Shown: positions 1 through 9,062 of the stretch, piece by piece
Numbering within the stretch: the stretch's first letter is position 1
Layout of the letters: the number at the start of each line of letters is the position of its first letter
Assembly: GCA_016787565.1 (NCBI GenBank)
Contig: JAEUUG010000004.1
Span: 248,001-312,000, forward strand
Direction: 5' to 3'
Length of the DNA stretch: 64,000 bases
DNA from: Cyclobacteriaceae bacterium
GTDB taxonomy: Bacteria > Bacteroidota > Bacteroidia > Cytophagales > Cyclobacteriaceae
The notes under the pieces: model-generated
The model's database searches: none
The model's input: only the letters and a program-made list of their open reading frames with translations
What the model was told of the DNA's origin: nothing
Program-made: the position numbers and the translations under genes

Positions 1-491
1 TGTTTCTTGGTCGCCTTTACCTGCCGGTCGATCATCTTTTTAAAAGCAGGAAGTGGTTTACCCAAATCGCTCAGGGCTACACCACTGGCCAGTTTGGCGG
101 CAGCAGGAGCAAAAATGTCGCGCTCCGGAAACGTTGTTGTGATGGTACTGACGGTATTCAACTCCACCAGATTTTGATGTGGCCGATCACTAATCAATCC
201 GAAAAGCCCGTTATCTGACCCAATAAAAAAATGGTCTTCCAGTTGAAGACCAATATAGGCATCACCCCGATTGCCTGAGGCATCAACCCCAACCAGGTGA
301 ACAGTGCCCTTAGGAAAATCACGGAAAACGGAGCGCAACACAAACGCAGCATGGCCGATGTCGTGTGGTTTGATCTGATGACTGATGTCCTCTATGCGAA
401 TGCCCGGATTAATGCTGATGATACGGGCTTTCATGGCTGCCACGTAGTGATCACTTTCACCAGAATCTGTCAGAAGTGTTACAATGGCCAT
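1..491 (-). CDS. SAM hydroxide adenosyltransferase (DUF62), partial
   Basis: The gene starts at the ATG read from 491 and runs off the left edge, so only the first ~163 residues are visible. The protein begins MAIVTLLTDSG and continues with blocks such as HYVAAMKARIISINP, VGVDASG and GSDNGLFGLI, typical of the S-adenosyl-L-methionine hydroxide adenosyltransferase (DUF62) family, which splits SAM into adenosine and methionine using hydroxide. No signal peptide is seen, so it is probably cytoplasmic. It is divergent from phoH across a 92-bp gap. The C-terminal domain lies outside the window. Confidence 0.85.
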   Translation of the reverse strand, partial: MAIVTLLTDSGESDHYVAAMKARIISINPGIRIEDISHQIKPHDIGHAAFVLRSVFRDFPKGTVHLVGVDASGNRGDAYIGLQLEDHFFIGSDNGLFGLISDRPHQNLVELNTVSTITTTFPERDIFAPAAAKLASGVALSDLGKPLPAFKKMIDRQVKATKK

Positions 492-583
492 GGTTGATGC
501 TGCCGCGGATATTCCTTAGCTTTGAGGCAGCAAAATAAACATTTTTAAAACAGGTTGGTTTTTATTAAAATCTTAATACTTCC

Positions 584-1552
584 TTGATCGAAAAAGTTAT
601 TACACTCGACAATATTTCCCTCCTGGATTTTCTGGGTGTTGGCAATAAAACCATCGACACCTTATCTACGGCTTTTCCGAAAAGTAAGATCATTTCAAGG
701 GGTAATGAAATTGTTATAAAGGGAAACACAGCAGAGATTATTCAGATCGATGATGTTTTAAACACCCTTATCAATCACTACCACAAATATGGTAAGGTAA
801 CAGAAGAGAATGTGCAGCACTATATTGCCAGCGAACACGAAATGCTGATGCCCCACTTTCAACAAGGACCATCAGAAGATGTGATCATCTACGGTACAAA
901 GGGAAACCCCATCAAACCCAAAACACCCAACCAGCAGACACTGGTTGATCTGGTAAAGAATAATGATCTGGTATTTGCGCTCGGTCCTGCCGGAACAGGA
1001 AAAACCTACATCTCAGTAGCGTTGGCGGTGCGGGCATTGAAAAATAAGGTGGTGAAGAAAATCATTATTACACGGCCAGCGGTTGAAGCAGGGGAGAACC
1101 TCGGTTTTTTGCCGGGCGATCTGAAAGAAAAAATTGATCCGTACTTACGCCCCATTTACGATTCGCTCAACGATATGATTCCGTACGAAAAGCTACGGTA
1201 TTATATGGAGCGCGAAATAATTGAAATAGCACCCCTGGCCTATATGCGCGGGCGTACGCTACATAATGCATTCATTTTACTGGATGAAGCTCAAAATACC
1301 ACGCCCATGCAAATGAAAATGTTTCTGACGCGCATGGGCCCCGATTCAAAGATGATCGTAACCGGTGATGTGTCGCAAATTGATCTTCCATCCCGGCAGA
1401 GTTCCGGATTGAAAGAAGCGATCCGGATATTGAAGAATGTTAAGGGCATAGGTTTTCTGGAGCTCAGTGAGAAAGATGTTATCCGTCACCGCCTGGTGCG
1501 CGATATCATTGATGCCTATCATAAAGAGACAATCCCAGGAACTACACGATAA
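584..1552 (+). CDS. phoH: PhoH-family ATPase
   Basis: A 322-residue PhoH-like protein. An N-terminal region of about 110 residues resembles the KH-like module of PhoH proteins. The ATPase domain has Walker A GPAGTGKT at residues 134-141 and Walker B ILLDEAQN with D234-E235, followed by the family block MKMFLTRMGPDSKMIVTGD. PhoH proteins are cytoplasmic NTPases associated with RNA metabolism and YbeY/YbeZ-type ribosome maturation. The best start is TTG at 584, because the frame has no nearby ATG and the sequence from there matches the family length. It converges on the antiporter gene seven bases downstream. Confidence 0.9.
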   Translation: MIEKVITLDNISLLDFLGVGNKTIDTLSTAFPKSKIISRGNEIVIKGNTAEIIQIDDVLNTLINHYHKYGKVTEENVQHYIASEHEMLMPHFQQGPSEDVIIYGTKGNPIKPKTPNQQTLVDLVKNNDLVFALGPAGTGKTYISVALAVRALKNKVVKKIIITRPAVEAGENLGFLPGDLKEKIDPYLRPIYDSLNDMIPYEKLRYYMEREIIEIAPLAYMRGRTLHNAFILLDEAQNTTPMQMKMFLTRMGPDSKMIVTGDVSQIDLPSRQSSGLKEAIRILKNVKGIGFLELSEKDVIRHRLVRDIIDAYHKETIPGTTR

Positions 1553-1558
1553 CTATAG

Positions 1559-3031
1559 TCATTGTTTCCTTACGCCAAACAGCGTATAAACTTTGTCTAC
1601 CGTTTCCTTGCTATCGGCCATTAACAGCAAATGGTCTCCTCCTTCCAGTACGGTATCTCCGTTTACACCCACGTATTTTCCATTGCGGTGAAGTAAAACG
1701 ATGGAGGCGGTTTTCGGAATCTTGAGCAGCACCACTGCTTTGCCAACGGATAAGGATGTTTCGGGAATATCAATTTCAAATAGTTCTGATTTTAAATCAT
1801 CCTTAATTTCAATATCAAGCGGGAATCTTCGCTTTAATTTTTCCGGCACGCTTACATGGAGCCATTTCGCTACCATGGATAGACTCGTTCCCTGTAATAA
1901 AACTGAAGTAGCGGAAATGAAAAACACGAGATTAAATATAGTGTTGGATGCCTCAATGTTGGCCAACATGGGATAGGTGGCAAAAACAATGGGTGCTGCT
2001 CCGCGCAGGCCAACCCATGAAATAAAAAATTTCTTTCGAACATTTAATTTTGGAAAGAATGCCAGCGAAATAAAAACCGCGAGCGGCCGGGCAACCAGAA
2101 TAAGGAAAAGGGAAATTAATAATCCAGGCCCGATGATGGGTGGGATCTGACTCGGAAACACCAGTAAACCCAGTGTAATGAACATGACAATCTGCATGAG
2201 CCACGCCTGACCATCATAAAACTTCATCAAGCTTTTCTTATGGATAAAATTACTGTCGCCCAGAATAATGGCGGAGATATAAACTGCCAGGAAGCCATTA
2301 CCTCCGATAAAATCGGTAAAGGAAAAAGTAAAGAAGACGAGCGACAGAATGAGTACAGGATAGAGTCCGTCAATATCAAGTTTGATATGATTTACCGTCC
2401 AGGTCATGATCTTACCAAATACATAACCGGATACGGCACCGAGTGCCATGCCGATGAAAAATTTGGGAATCAGCGAAATCACAGAGGCTTCGGCATCGGT
2501 TATCAGGTAGATAAAGCTGATCGTTAGAAAGTAGGCCATCGGGTCGTTACTGCCACTTTCAAATTCGAGTATGGGTCGCAGTGTTCCTTTCAGTCCAACA
2601 CTGCGTGAGCGAAGAATGGAGAATACAGCAGCTGCATCGGTTGAAGAAACAATCGCACCGATCAGCATGCCTTCTGCCAGCGAAAAACCCAGCACATACG
2701 AAATAAACAAACCAACACTCAGTGCGGTGATGAGAACACCAATGGTGGATAAGGATATGCCATGCCACAAAATGGGTTTGATACTTTCCCATTTTGTGTC
2801 AAGTCCACCGGAAAAAAGAATAAACGTTAAGGCGACCACACCCAGAAACTGAGCTGCCTTAGGTTCATTAAAAATTATTCCGCCTAAACCATCCGATCCG
2901 GCCAGCATGCCCACAACCAAAAAAAGAATTAATGAGGGGATGCCGAGTTTGAAGGATGTCTTGCTGGCAATGATGCTTACAAACAAGAGTATAGAACCAA
3001 GCAAAAGAATATTTTCCGCTGACAATTTCAT
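1559..3031 (-). CDS. Potassium/proton antiporter (CPA1, NhaP2-type)
   Basis: A 490-residue integral membrane protein with about 12 hydrophobic helices over residues 1-400, in the monovalent cation/proton antiporter-1 family. The block GAIVSSTDAAAVFSILRSR and the later SWVGLRGAAPIVFATYP are family hallmarks. The C-terminal ~80 residues (ELFEIDIPETSLSVGKAVV onward) form a soluble RCK/TrkA-C-like domain, which favours a K+/H+ antiporter of the NhaP2/CvrA group over a pure Na+/H+ exchanger. It should act in the inner membrane in cation efflux or pH control. The ion specificity is inferred. Confidence 0.85.
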   Translation of the reverse strand: MKLSAENILLLGSILLFVSIIASKTSFKLGIPSLILFLVVGMLAGSDGLGGIIFNEPKAAQFLGVVALTFILFSGGLDTKWESIKPILWHGISLSTIGVLITALSVGLFISYVLGFSLAEGMLIGAIVSSTDAAAVFSILRSRSVGLKGTLRPILEFESGSNDPMAYFLTISFIYLITDAEASVISLIPKFFIGMALGAVSGYVFGKIMTWTVNHIKLDIDGLYPVLILSLVFFTFSFTDFIGGNGFLAVYISAIILGDSNFIHKKSLMKFYDGQAWLMQIVMFITLGLLVFPSQIPPIIGPGLLISLFLILVARPLAVFISLAFFPKLNVRKKFFISWVGLRGAAPIVFATYPMLANIEASNTIFNLVFFISATSVLLQGTSLSMVAKWLHVSVPEKLKRRFPLDIEIKDDLKSELFEIDIPETSLSVGKAVVLLKIPKTASIVLLHRNGKYVGVNGDTVLEGGDHLLLMADSKETVDKVYTLFGVRKQ

Positions 3032-3098
3032 TCAATCGTTGGCTATTGTTTAACCGAACCCCTAAGATAATTCTTTTCAGCGGGTTATTTCGAGTTGC

Positions 3099-3227
3099 TT
3101 AGTGTTGCAAGGCTTCAGGTGAATTTGAAGGCGGATGGGTTAATAACAGAACAAAGAAAATGATGGCCGTTGAAAGCAGGAGCATTCCAAAGGCTGCGAG
3201 AAGTAAGATGTGAATAACGTTTTTCAT
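3099..3227 (-). CDS. Small single-pass membrane protein, 42 aa
   Basis: An ATG read from 3227 opens a 42-residue frame: a short basic start (MKNVIH), about 24 strongly hydrophobic residues (ILLLAAFGMLLLSTAIIFF and onward), then a polar tail ending in EALQH. The composition fits a one-helix membrane protein. It lies 67 bp upstream of the antiporter gene on the same strand and could be co-transcribed with it. I recognise no family and no clear promoter, so this is a plausible but unproven gene. Confidence 0.45.
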   Translation of the reverse strand: MKNVIHILLLAAFGMLLLSTAIIFFVLLLTHPPSNSPEALQH

Positions 3228-3370
3228 AACGGATAACCGCACTGGGTAACGGCTGATGTGCAGGAAAATAGAAAAGGGGTGACATCAGCACCTGCTGAAG
3301 GTAAAAAATGGCATCGTAATAGAAAAGAGAAAGGCCGTCAGAAATACGCTATAGTCTTTGAAGTGCGGGC

Positions 3371-3934
3371 TCACCCCATGTTTTTCCATTTAATGTTGCA
3401 GCCGATACTGGGCTTCTGTTCTGTTGGTATTGATTTTCCAGAGAGCAAAGCGTCTAGGGTCTGCCGTATATCCTTGCCGGATACAGGAATAGTATTGCCT
3501 GGTCTGGAGTCATCCAACTGACCACGATAAACCAATGAAAGCGTGCTATCGAAAACAAAAAAATCAGGTGTGCAGGCAGCATCGTAGGCTTTGGCAACGG
3601 CTTGTGTTTCATCGAACAGGTAGGGGAAGGGATACAGCAACTGTTGTGCAACCTCCTTCATTTTTTCAGGGCCATCTTCCGGATAGGCATCTACATCATT
3701 CGAACTGATGGCAATAAAACTGATTTTTTCTGGCGGATAGTCGTGGGCAAGTTTGATCAGCTCGGTATTCACATGCTTGACAAACGGGCAATGGTTACAG
3801 ATGAACATGATGACGGTGCCCACTTCGCCTTGAAGATCACGCAGAGAAGTGGTTTTTCCGGAAACGGTATCCGGCAAGGAAAAGTCAGGGGCAGTAATGC
3901 CCAGGGGTATCATGGTAGAAGGTGTGCGCGCCAT
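3371..3934 (-). CDS. Thioredoxin-fold / peroxiredoxin-like protein
   Basis: A 187-residue AhpC/TSA-type protein starting MARTPSTMIPLG. An in-frame ATG 63 bp further upstream adds only an unconserved hydrophobic extension, so I use the inner start. The fold shows as GTVIMFICNHCPFVKHV with a CxxC pair, FIAISSNDVDAYPEDGPE and ACTPDFFVFD. This subgroup carries CNHCP, probably in redox or peroxide chemistry in the cytoplasm, since no signal peptide is present. It is divergent from ccoNO, and the putative CRP/FNR-type box lies between the two. The exact substrate is unknown. Confidence 0.8.
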   Translation of the reverse strand: MARTPSTMIPLGITAPDFSLPDTVSGKTTSLRDLQGEVGTVIMFICNHCPFVKHVNTELIKLAHDYPPEKISFIAISSNDVDAYPEDGPEKMKEVAQQLLYPFPYLFDETQAVAKAYDAACTPDFFVFDSTLSLVYRGQLDDSRPGNTIPVSGKDIRQTLDALLSGKSIPTEQKPSIGCNIKWKNMG

Positions 3935-3991
3935 GGTGATGAGAAATTGGTTGTATATGAAATCATAAATCAAATGACAATAGAAAAGTAC

Positions 3992-4005
3992 TGACAAAAA
4001 TCACT
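3992..4005. promoter_or_regulatory. CRP/FNR-type box upstream of ccoNO
   Basis: CTGACAAAAATCAC contains TGA-N6-TCA, the core symmetry of FNR/CRP operators. Its inner 12 bases differ at one position from the box at 15072-15083. It ends 91 bp before the ccoNO start. A TACTTTTA (4049-4056), resembling the TAnnTTTG -7 element, lies ~50 bp from the box centre, a spacing compatible with activation from about -60. Binding is inferred. Confidence 0.5.
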
Positions 4006-4095
4006 TTTCGCACTAAAACTTGTCATATTTCAAAAAATGCAGTGGCTCTACTTTTATCCTGTTAAAATATTCTGTCTAAACTCTGAGCCACGCGT

Positions 4096-6240
4096 ATGGA
4101 ACTTGAAAAATTCAGTTATGACAATAAGATTGTCAAAGCGTTCATCATTGCCACCGTCATTTTCGGACTGGTCGGCATGCTGGTGGGCCTGACGGCTGCT
4201 ATCCAGTTGTTCTACCCCATCTTTAATTTTGATTTGCAGTACACTTCCTTCGGGCGCATTCGTCCGCTGCATACAAATGCTATCATCTTTGCTTTTGTGG
4301 GCAATGCCATGTTTGCAGGGGTTTATTATTCAATGCAGCGTCTGCTCAAAACCAGGATGTTCAGCGATACATTAAGCTGGATTCACTTCTGGGGCTGGCA
4401 ACTGATTATACTTGCGGCAGCGATTACGCTACCCCTGGGTATAACAACCTCCAAAGAATACGCGGAGTTAGAATGGCCGATCGATATTGCCATCACGGTA
4501 ATCTGGGTAGTGTTTGGATGGAATATGATCGGCACCATCATCAAACGCAGGGAGCGACACATGTACGTTGCCATCTGGTTTTACATCGCCACATTCGTTA
4601 CAGTAGCAGTTCTTCACCTTGTTAATTCATTTGAGATTCCGGTAACGCTCTTTAAAAGTTACTCTTGGTACGCTGGCGTTCAGGATGCTTTGGTGCAATG
4701 GTGGTATGGTCATAATGCTGTAGCATTTTTCCTCACCACACCCTATCTCGGCATGATGTATTACTTTCTGCCGAAGGCAGCGAACAGACCGGTATACTCG
4801 TATAAACTTTCCATTATTCACTTTTGGTCGCTCATCTTTTTATATATCTGGGCAGGGCCTCACCATTTGTTGTATAGCACGTTGCCCGACTGGGCACAAT
4901 CGCTTGGCGTAGTTTTCTCGATCATGCTCATTGCACCATCCTGGGGTGGTATGCTGAATGGATTGATGACGTTACGTGGTGCCTGGGATCGCGTTCGTGA
5001 AGATGTTGTTTTGAAATTTTTTGTTGTTGCCGTTACCGCGTACGGTATGGCAACACTGGAAGGCCCATTGCTTTCGCTGAAGAATGTGAATGCCATTGCT
5101 CACTTCACCGATTGGATTGTAGCGCACGTTCACGTAGGTGGCCTGGGCTGGAATGGCTTTCTGATTTTTGGTATGCTGTATTGGATCGTTCCACGCATGT
5201 GGAATACCAAAATCTATTCATCAAAACTTGCTAATCTCCATTTCTGGTTAGGCACATTGGGAATTGTTTTCTATGCGCTACCCATGTATGTGTCGGGTGT
5301 TGTGCAAAGTTTGATGTGGAAAGAATTTAGTCCTGAAGGTTTTCTGGTTTACAAAAACTTTCTAGAAACAACTGTTCAGATTCTACCCTTGCACATGTTG
5401 CGTGCTATTGGGGGCGCGTTGTACCTGACAGGGGCGATCATCATGACCTACAACCTGATCAAAACTGCTTATGCCGGAAGCTTTACAGCGAATGAAGATG
5501 CTGAAGCTGCTCCGCTGGTGAAAAACTATGTGGCTGCGAAAAATGCCGGATGGCACCACACGGTTTTAGAACATAAACCTATTCTCTTTACCGTATTAGC
5601 ACTAGTCGCAATTCTGATTGGTGGTATCATTGAGATGGTTCCTACATTCCTGATCAAATCAAATGTGCCAACAATATCCAGTGTGAAGCCATATTCACCG
5701 CTTGAGTTACACGGCCGCGATATTTATATCCGCGAAGGTTGTGTGAGTTGCCATTCGCAGTTGGTACGTCCCTTCCGCTCGGAAGTTGAGCGCTACGATC
5801 CGCAGGGTGGCCAGTATTCAAAAGCCGGTGAATATGTTTATGATCATCCGTTCTTATGGGGATCAAAGCGTACTGGCCCGGATTTGCAACGCCTTGGTGG
5901 AAAGTATTCCGACAGCTGGCATTATAACCACATGCTCGCACCAGATGCCGTATCAACAGGTTCTATCATGCCAGCTTACCCCTGGTTGTTTGAGCAGGTC
6001 ATCGACAAGAGCCTGACACCAGGAAAGATACGTGCCTTACGAACTGTTGGCGTTCCGTATGAACAAGGTTATGAAGCCGTGGCCAACGAAGCGTTGGATG
6101 TGCAGGCAGGTAAAATTGTACAAAGCCTGAAGACCGATGGCATTGAAGTACAGGCAGATGCAGAGATTGTTGCCCTGATTGCTTACCTGCAACGCCTTGG
6201 AATAGATATTAAAGGAGAAAAGACTGCTAGTCTAAAATAA
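4096..6240 (+). CDS. ccoNO: cbb3-type cytochrome c oxidase, fused subunits I and II
   Basis: A 714-residue fusion. Residues ~1-480 are CcoN, the heme-copper catalytic subunit, with a dozen transmembrane helices and the histidine-rich blocks HTNAIIFAFVGNAMF, WYGHNAVAFFLTTPYLGMMY and VAHVHVGGLGWNGF. Residues ~500-714 are CcoO, membrane-anchored with a c-type heme site C549-V-S-C552-H553 and the downstream GSIMPAYPWL that supplies the axial Met. The fusion is common in Bacteroidota. The enzyme reduces oxygen to water with high affinity at the inner membrane and pumps protons. It leads the ccoNO-ccoQ-ccoP cluster, probably under the CRP/FNR-type box upstream. Confidence 0.97.
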   Translation: MELEKFSYDNKIVKAFIIATVIFGLVGMLVGLTAAIQLFYPIFNFDLQYTSFGRIRPLHTNAIIFAFVGNAMFAGVYYSMQRLLKTRMFSDTLSWIHFWGWQLIILAAAITLPLGITTSKEYAELEWPIDIAITVIWVVFGWNMIGTIIKRRERHMYVAIWFYIATFVTVAVLHLVNSFEIPVTLFKSYSWYAGVQDALVQWWYGHNAVAFFLTTPYLGMMYYFLPKAANRPVYSYKLSIIHFWSLIFLYIWAGPHHLLYSTLPDWAQSLGVVFSIMLIAPSWGGMLNGLMTLRGAWDRVREDVVLKFFVVAVTAYGMATLEGPLLSLKNVNAIAHFTDWIVAHVHVGGLGWNGFLIFGMLYWIVPRMWNTKIYSSKLANLHFWLGTLGIVFYALPMYVSGVVQSLMWKEFSPEGFLVYKNFLETTVQILPLHMLRAIGGALYLTGAIIMTYNLIKTAYAGSFTANEDAEAAPLVKNYVAAKNAGWHHTVLEHKPILFTVLALVAILIGGIIEMVPTFLIKSNVPTISSVKPYSPLELHGRDIYIREGCVSCHSQLVRPFRSEVERYDPQGGQYSKAGEYVYDHPFLWGSKRTGPDLQRLGGKYSDSWHYNHMLAPDAVSTGSIMPAYPWLFEQVIDKSLTPGKIRALRTVGVPYEQGYEAVANEALDVQAGKIVQSLKTDGIEVQADAEIVALIAYLQRLGIDIKGEKTASLK

Positions 6241-6306
6241 TGGAAGTTGGTAGCGGATGCCTTCTTTGATGTCCGCTCGTACTTTCCTTACTAAAACGCA
6301 AAAGCC

Positions 6307-6504
6307 ATGTATAAAAATGTTCTTCAAAATATAGACAACATCGAGATCTGGCCGATCATCTCGTTTGTAATCTTCTTCCTGTTTTTTCTGTGCCTGCTGT
6401 TGTGGGTATTTACGGCCGATAAAAAGTTTATCCGTGATATGGCAAACATGCCATTAGCAGACAATGACACAAACAACACTCCAATCAAAACCGAAAACCT
6501 ATGA
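6307..6504 (+). CDS. ccoQ: cbb3 oxidase subunit CcoQ (FixQ-type)
   Basis: A 65-residue protein with one transmembrane helix (PIISFVIFFLFFLCLLLWVF) followed by a short charged tail, matching the small CcoQ/FixQ subunit that stabilises the cbb3 complex. It sits between ccoNO and ccoP, and its stop codon overlaps the ccoP start (ATGA), so the two are probably translationally coupled. The call rests on position, size and topology, because CcoQ sequences are poorly conserved. Confidence 0.85.
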   Translation: MYKNVLQNIDNIEIWPIISFVIFFLFFLCLLLWVFTADKKFIRDMANMPLADNDTNNTPIKTENL

Positions 6505-7442
6505 AAAGGATAGTCATGTCAATACTAGCACTGATTGTTTCGGCAGCAACTGCCGTAGCACAAGATGCTGCCACTGTAACCACACCAGGATTCTGGGATG
6601 ATCCGTTTAACGATCCAATGTTTCCCTTGTACGCAGTTACAACCTTTGTCTTTGTTGTAATTGTTCTGGTACTGGTTGTAGCACTTTACATGTTGCGTAT
6701 TTTGAACATGCTGGTGCGCAAAGCGGCAGAGGAAAAAGCTGCGAAATTGGGCATTACGTATGTGCCGGAATTAAATGCGTGGCAACGCTTCTGGAACAGT
6801 ATTAACGCTTTTGTTCCGGTTGAAAAGGAAGAAACCATTGAACTGGATCATAATTATGATGGAATAAAAGAGCTGGATAATCACCTGCCACCGTGGTGGA
6901 AGTGGTTGTTCTATGCCACTATTGCCTGGTCAGTGGTTTATATGGTTATGTATCACATAACTTTTTCTCTGCCCTTGTCGGGACAGGAATATGAGAATCA
7001 GGTTGCCGAAGCAGCATCGGCTAAGCAAAAATTCCTCGCCTCTCAGCCAGCCACTGTTATTGATGAAAATGCACTCGTCTTTTCTGCGGACGCGGCTATC
7101 ATCGGCAGTGGTAAAGAAATTTTTACTTCAAACAATTGCCAGTCGTGCCATCGTGCTGATGGTGGTGGAAATGCTATCGGTCCTAACCTGACGGATGCAT
7201 ACTGGATTCATGGAGGCGACATCAAAAGTATTTTTGTAACCATTAAAAATGGTGTTGTCGAAAAAGGTATGCCAGCCTGGGGAAAGGTGATGAGTCCGAA
7301 GGATGTGCGGGACGTAACGTTTTATGTGATGAGTTTGCAAGGTACGAATCCTGTTAATGCAAAAGCACCACAAGGGCAATTGTATCAGCCGGAGAACCCA
7401 ACTACTCAGACGGATAGCCTGAACGTTCAGGCTTCCTTGTAA
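6501..7442 (+). CDS. ccoP: cbb3 oxidase diheme-type subunit III, single-heme form
   Basis: A 313-residue CcoP. The N-terminus resembles a cleavable signal (ending AVAQ) followed by a membrane helix; a second hydrophobic segment (WKWLFYATIAWSVVYMVMYH) marks the FixP N-terminal domain. The periplasmic cytochrome c domain has one heme site, C213-Q-S-C216-H217, and a Met in MPAWG. Classical proteobacterial CcoP carries two hemes; only one motif is present here, as in many Bacteroidota. It passes electrons from soluble cytochrome c to CcoO/CcoN. It overlaps ccoQ by four bases and is followed by a strong terminator. Confidence 0.95.
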   Translation: MKRIVMSILALIVSAATAVAQDAATVTTPGFWDDPFNDPMFPLYAVTTFVFVVIVLVLVVALYMLRILNMLVRKAAEEKAAKLGITYVPELNAWQRFWNSINAFVPVEKEETIELDHNYDGIKELDNHLPPWWKWLFYATIAWSVVYMVMYHITFSLPLSGQEYENQVAEAASAKQKFLASQPATVIDENALVFSADAAIIGSGKEIFTSNNCQSCHRADGGGNAIGPNLTDAYWIHGGDIKSIFVTIKNGVVEKGMPAWGKVMSPKDVRDVTFYVMSLQGTNPVNAKAPQGQLYQPENPTTQTDSLNVQASL

Positions 7443-7456
7443 AGCATGAGGAACAC

Positions 7457-7520
7457 TTCTGGATACAACTGCCGGATATTCATGTAATGTAAACGGTAGC
7501 GTGTGTCCAGAATTTTTTTT
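7457..7520 (+). terminator. Intrinsic terminator between ccoP and ccoG
   Basis: TTCTGGATACA (7457-7467) pairs with TGTGTCCAGAA (7502-7512), with an inner arm CTGCCG/CGGTAG extending the stem, followed by eight T residues (7513-7520). It separates the oxidase genes from ccoG, so the assembly genes probably depend on read-through or their own promoter. Confidence 0.75.
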
Positions 7521-7541
7521 GGATTTAATTTTTGAACGAAC

Positions 7542-9050
7542 GTGAAAGAGACAGCAGGGGAAAATTTATATCAGTATGATGATGAGTTTCGCAATACCAT
7601 TGCAACGGTAGATGAAAAGGGGAAACGAGTCTGGATTTATCCTAAGAAGCCTTCCGGTCATTATCATCGAATGCGGATTATCGTTACTACCTTCCTGCTT
7701 TCCATTTTCTTTGCGGGACCTTTTCTATCCATTAATGGTCAGCCATTGCTATTACTGAATATTTTTCAGCGCAAGTTTGTGGTGTTGGGCCAGGCTTTCT
7801 GGCCGCAGGATTTTGTTCTACTCGCCCTTACACTGATCACCCTTTTTGTTTTTGTGATTTTATTCACCGTAGTGTTCGGACGAATCTGGTGTGGATGGAT
7901 GTGTCCTCAGACATTATTTATGGAAATGGTATTTCGCAAAATAGAGTACTTCATTGAAGGGGATGCAAATGAACAACGGAGATTAAATAACGGACCGTGG
8001 AACGGTAAGAAGGTTTCTAAAAAAGTCTTAAAGCAGGTAATCTTTATCACCATCTCTTTGCTGATATCGCACACTACTATGGCGTATCTGATTGGTATTC
8101 AGGAAACACTGGCGATTGTTTCGCAACCACCAACAGAGCATGTGGCCGGCTTTTTAGGACTCATGTTGTTCACCGGAATTTTTTATGGGGTATTCGCCCG
8201 CTTTCGCGAACAGGCGTGTATTGCAGTGTGTCCCTACGGTCGATTACAGGGTGTACTGCTGGTGAAAGATTCGATTGTTGTTGCGTACGATTGGCTCCGG
8301 GGAGAACCCCGTGGTAAACTTAGAAAACAGCAAGCGGCAGAAATAAAGCAAGGCGATTGCATTGATTGTAAACTGTGTGTTCACGTTTGTCCGACTGGTA
8401 TTGATATTCGCAATGGAACACAGTTGGAGTGTGTGAATTGCACGGCCTGCATTGATGCGTGTGATGATGTGATGGTAAAAATTGGTAAACCTAAAGGGTT
8501 GATCCGTTTTGCATCCTATAGCTCCATTAAGAATGGAATTCAGAAATTGATTACACCGCGGGTTATCGGTTACTCATTTGTGTTGCTCGCGTTGATATCC
8601 GTACTGGGTTTTACACTCGCCACCCGGTCAGACATTGAAACATCTGTTTTTAAAGTTCCGGGCACCCTGTATCAGCGAACCGATGACGGATTTATTACCA
8701 ACCTCTATAATTTTGAGTTTGTCAATAAAACCTTTTCTGTAATTGATCTTGAGCTAAAAGTTGAATCACCGTCCTCCGCTTCACTGAGCAGGGTTGATGG
8801 TGGTGAAGTGAAAATACCCGCTGAAGGATTAGTGAAAAGTGTATACTTCATCAAAATTCCAGCCGGTGAAGTAAAGAGTGCCCGCACCATTGTGATGCTG
8901 GGAGTATACAAGGCTGGTAAAAAACTTGAAACGGTAAAGATCAAGTTTATCGGACCGGTGAGCCGCGCATCCGATATGAAAAGCAGACGCGAAGATGAGC
9001 AACGGGAAGAGGAGGACAAGGATAAAGAAGATTCCAAAGACAAAGACTAA
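7542..9050 (+). CDS. ccoG: Cytochrome c oxidase accessory protein CcoG
   Basis: A 502-residue membrane iron-sulfur protein of the CcoG/FixG/RdxA family, needed for copper handling and maturation of cbb3 oxidase. Visible are several transmembrane helices in the first 240 residues, CGWMCPQT, REQACIAVCPYGRLQG, and two 4Fe-4S clusters in CIDCKLCVHVCPTGI and CVNCTACIDACDD. The C-terminus holds an immunoglobulin-like periplasmic domain and ends in an unusual Glu/Asp/Lys-rich tail. The start is GTG at 7542; the next frame upstream is closed. It heads a tight group with fixH and the TauE/SafE-like gene. Confidence 0.93.
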   Translation: MKETAGENLYQYDDEFRNTIATVDEKGKRVWIYPKKPSGHYHRMRIIVTTFLLSIFFAGPFLSINGQPLLLLNIFQRKFVVLGQAFWPQDFVLLALTLITLFVFVILFTVVFGRIWCGWMCPQTLFMEMVFRKIEYFIEGDANEQRRLNNGPWNGKKVSKKVLKQVIFITISLLISHTTMAYLIGIQETLAIVSQPPTEHVAGFLGLMLFTGIFYGVFARFREQACIAVCPYGRLQGVLLVKDSIVVAYDWLRGEPRGKLRKQQAAEIKQGDCIDCKLCVHVCPTGIDIRNGTQLECVNCTACIDACDDVMVKIGKPKGLIRFASYSSIKNGIQKLITPRVIGYSFVLLALISVLGFTLATRSDIETSVFKVPGTLYQRTDDGFITNLYNFEFVNKTFSVIDLELKVESPSSASLSRVDGGEVKIPAEGLVKSVYFIKIPAGEVKSARTIVMLGVYKAGKKLETVKIKFIGPVSRASDMKSRREDEQREEEDKDKEDSKDKD

Positions 9051-9062
9051 AATTGAAATGCT

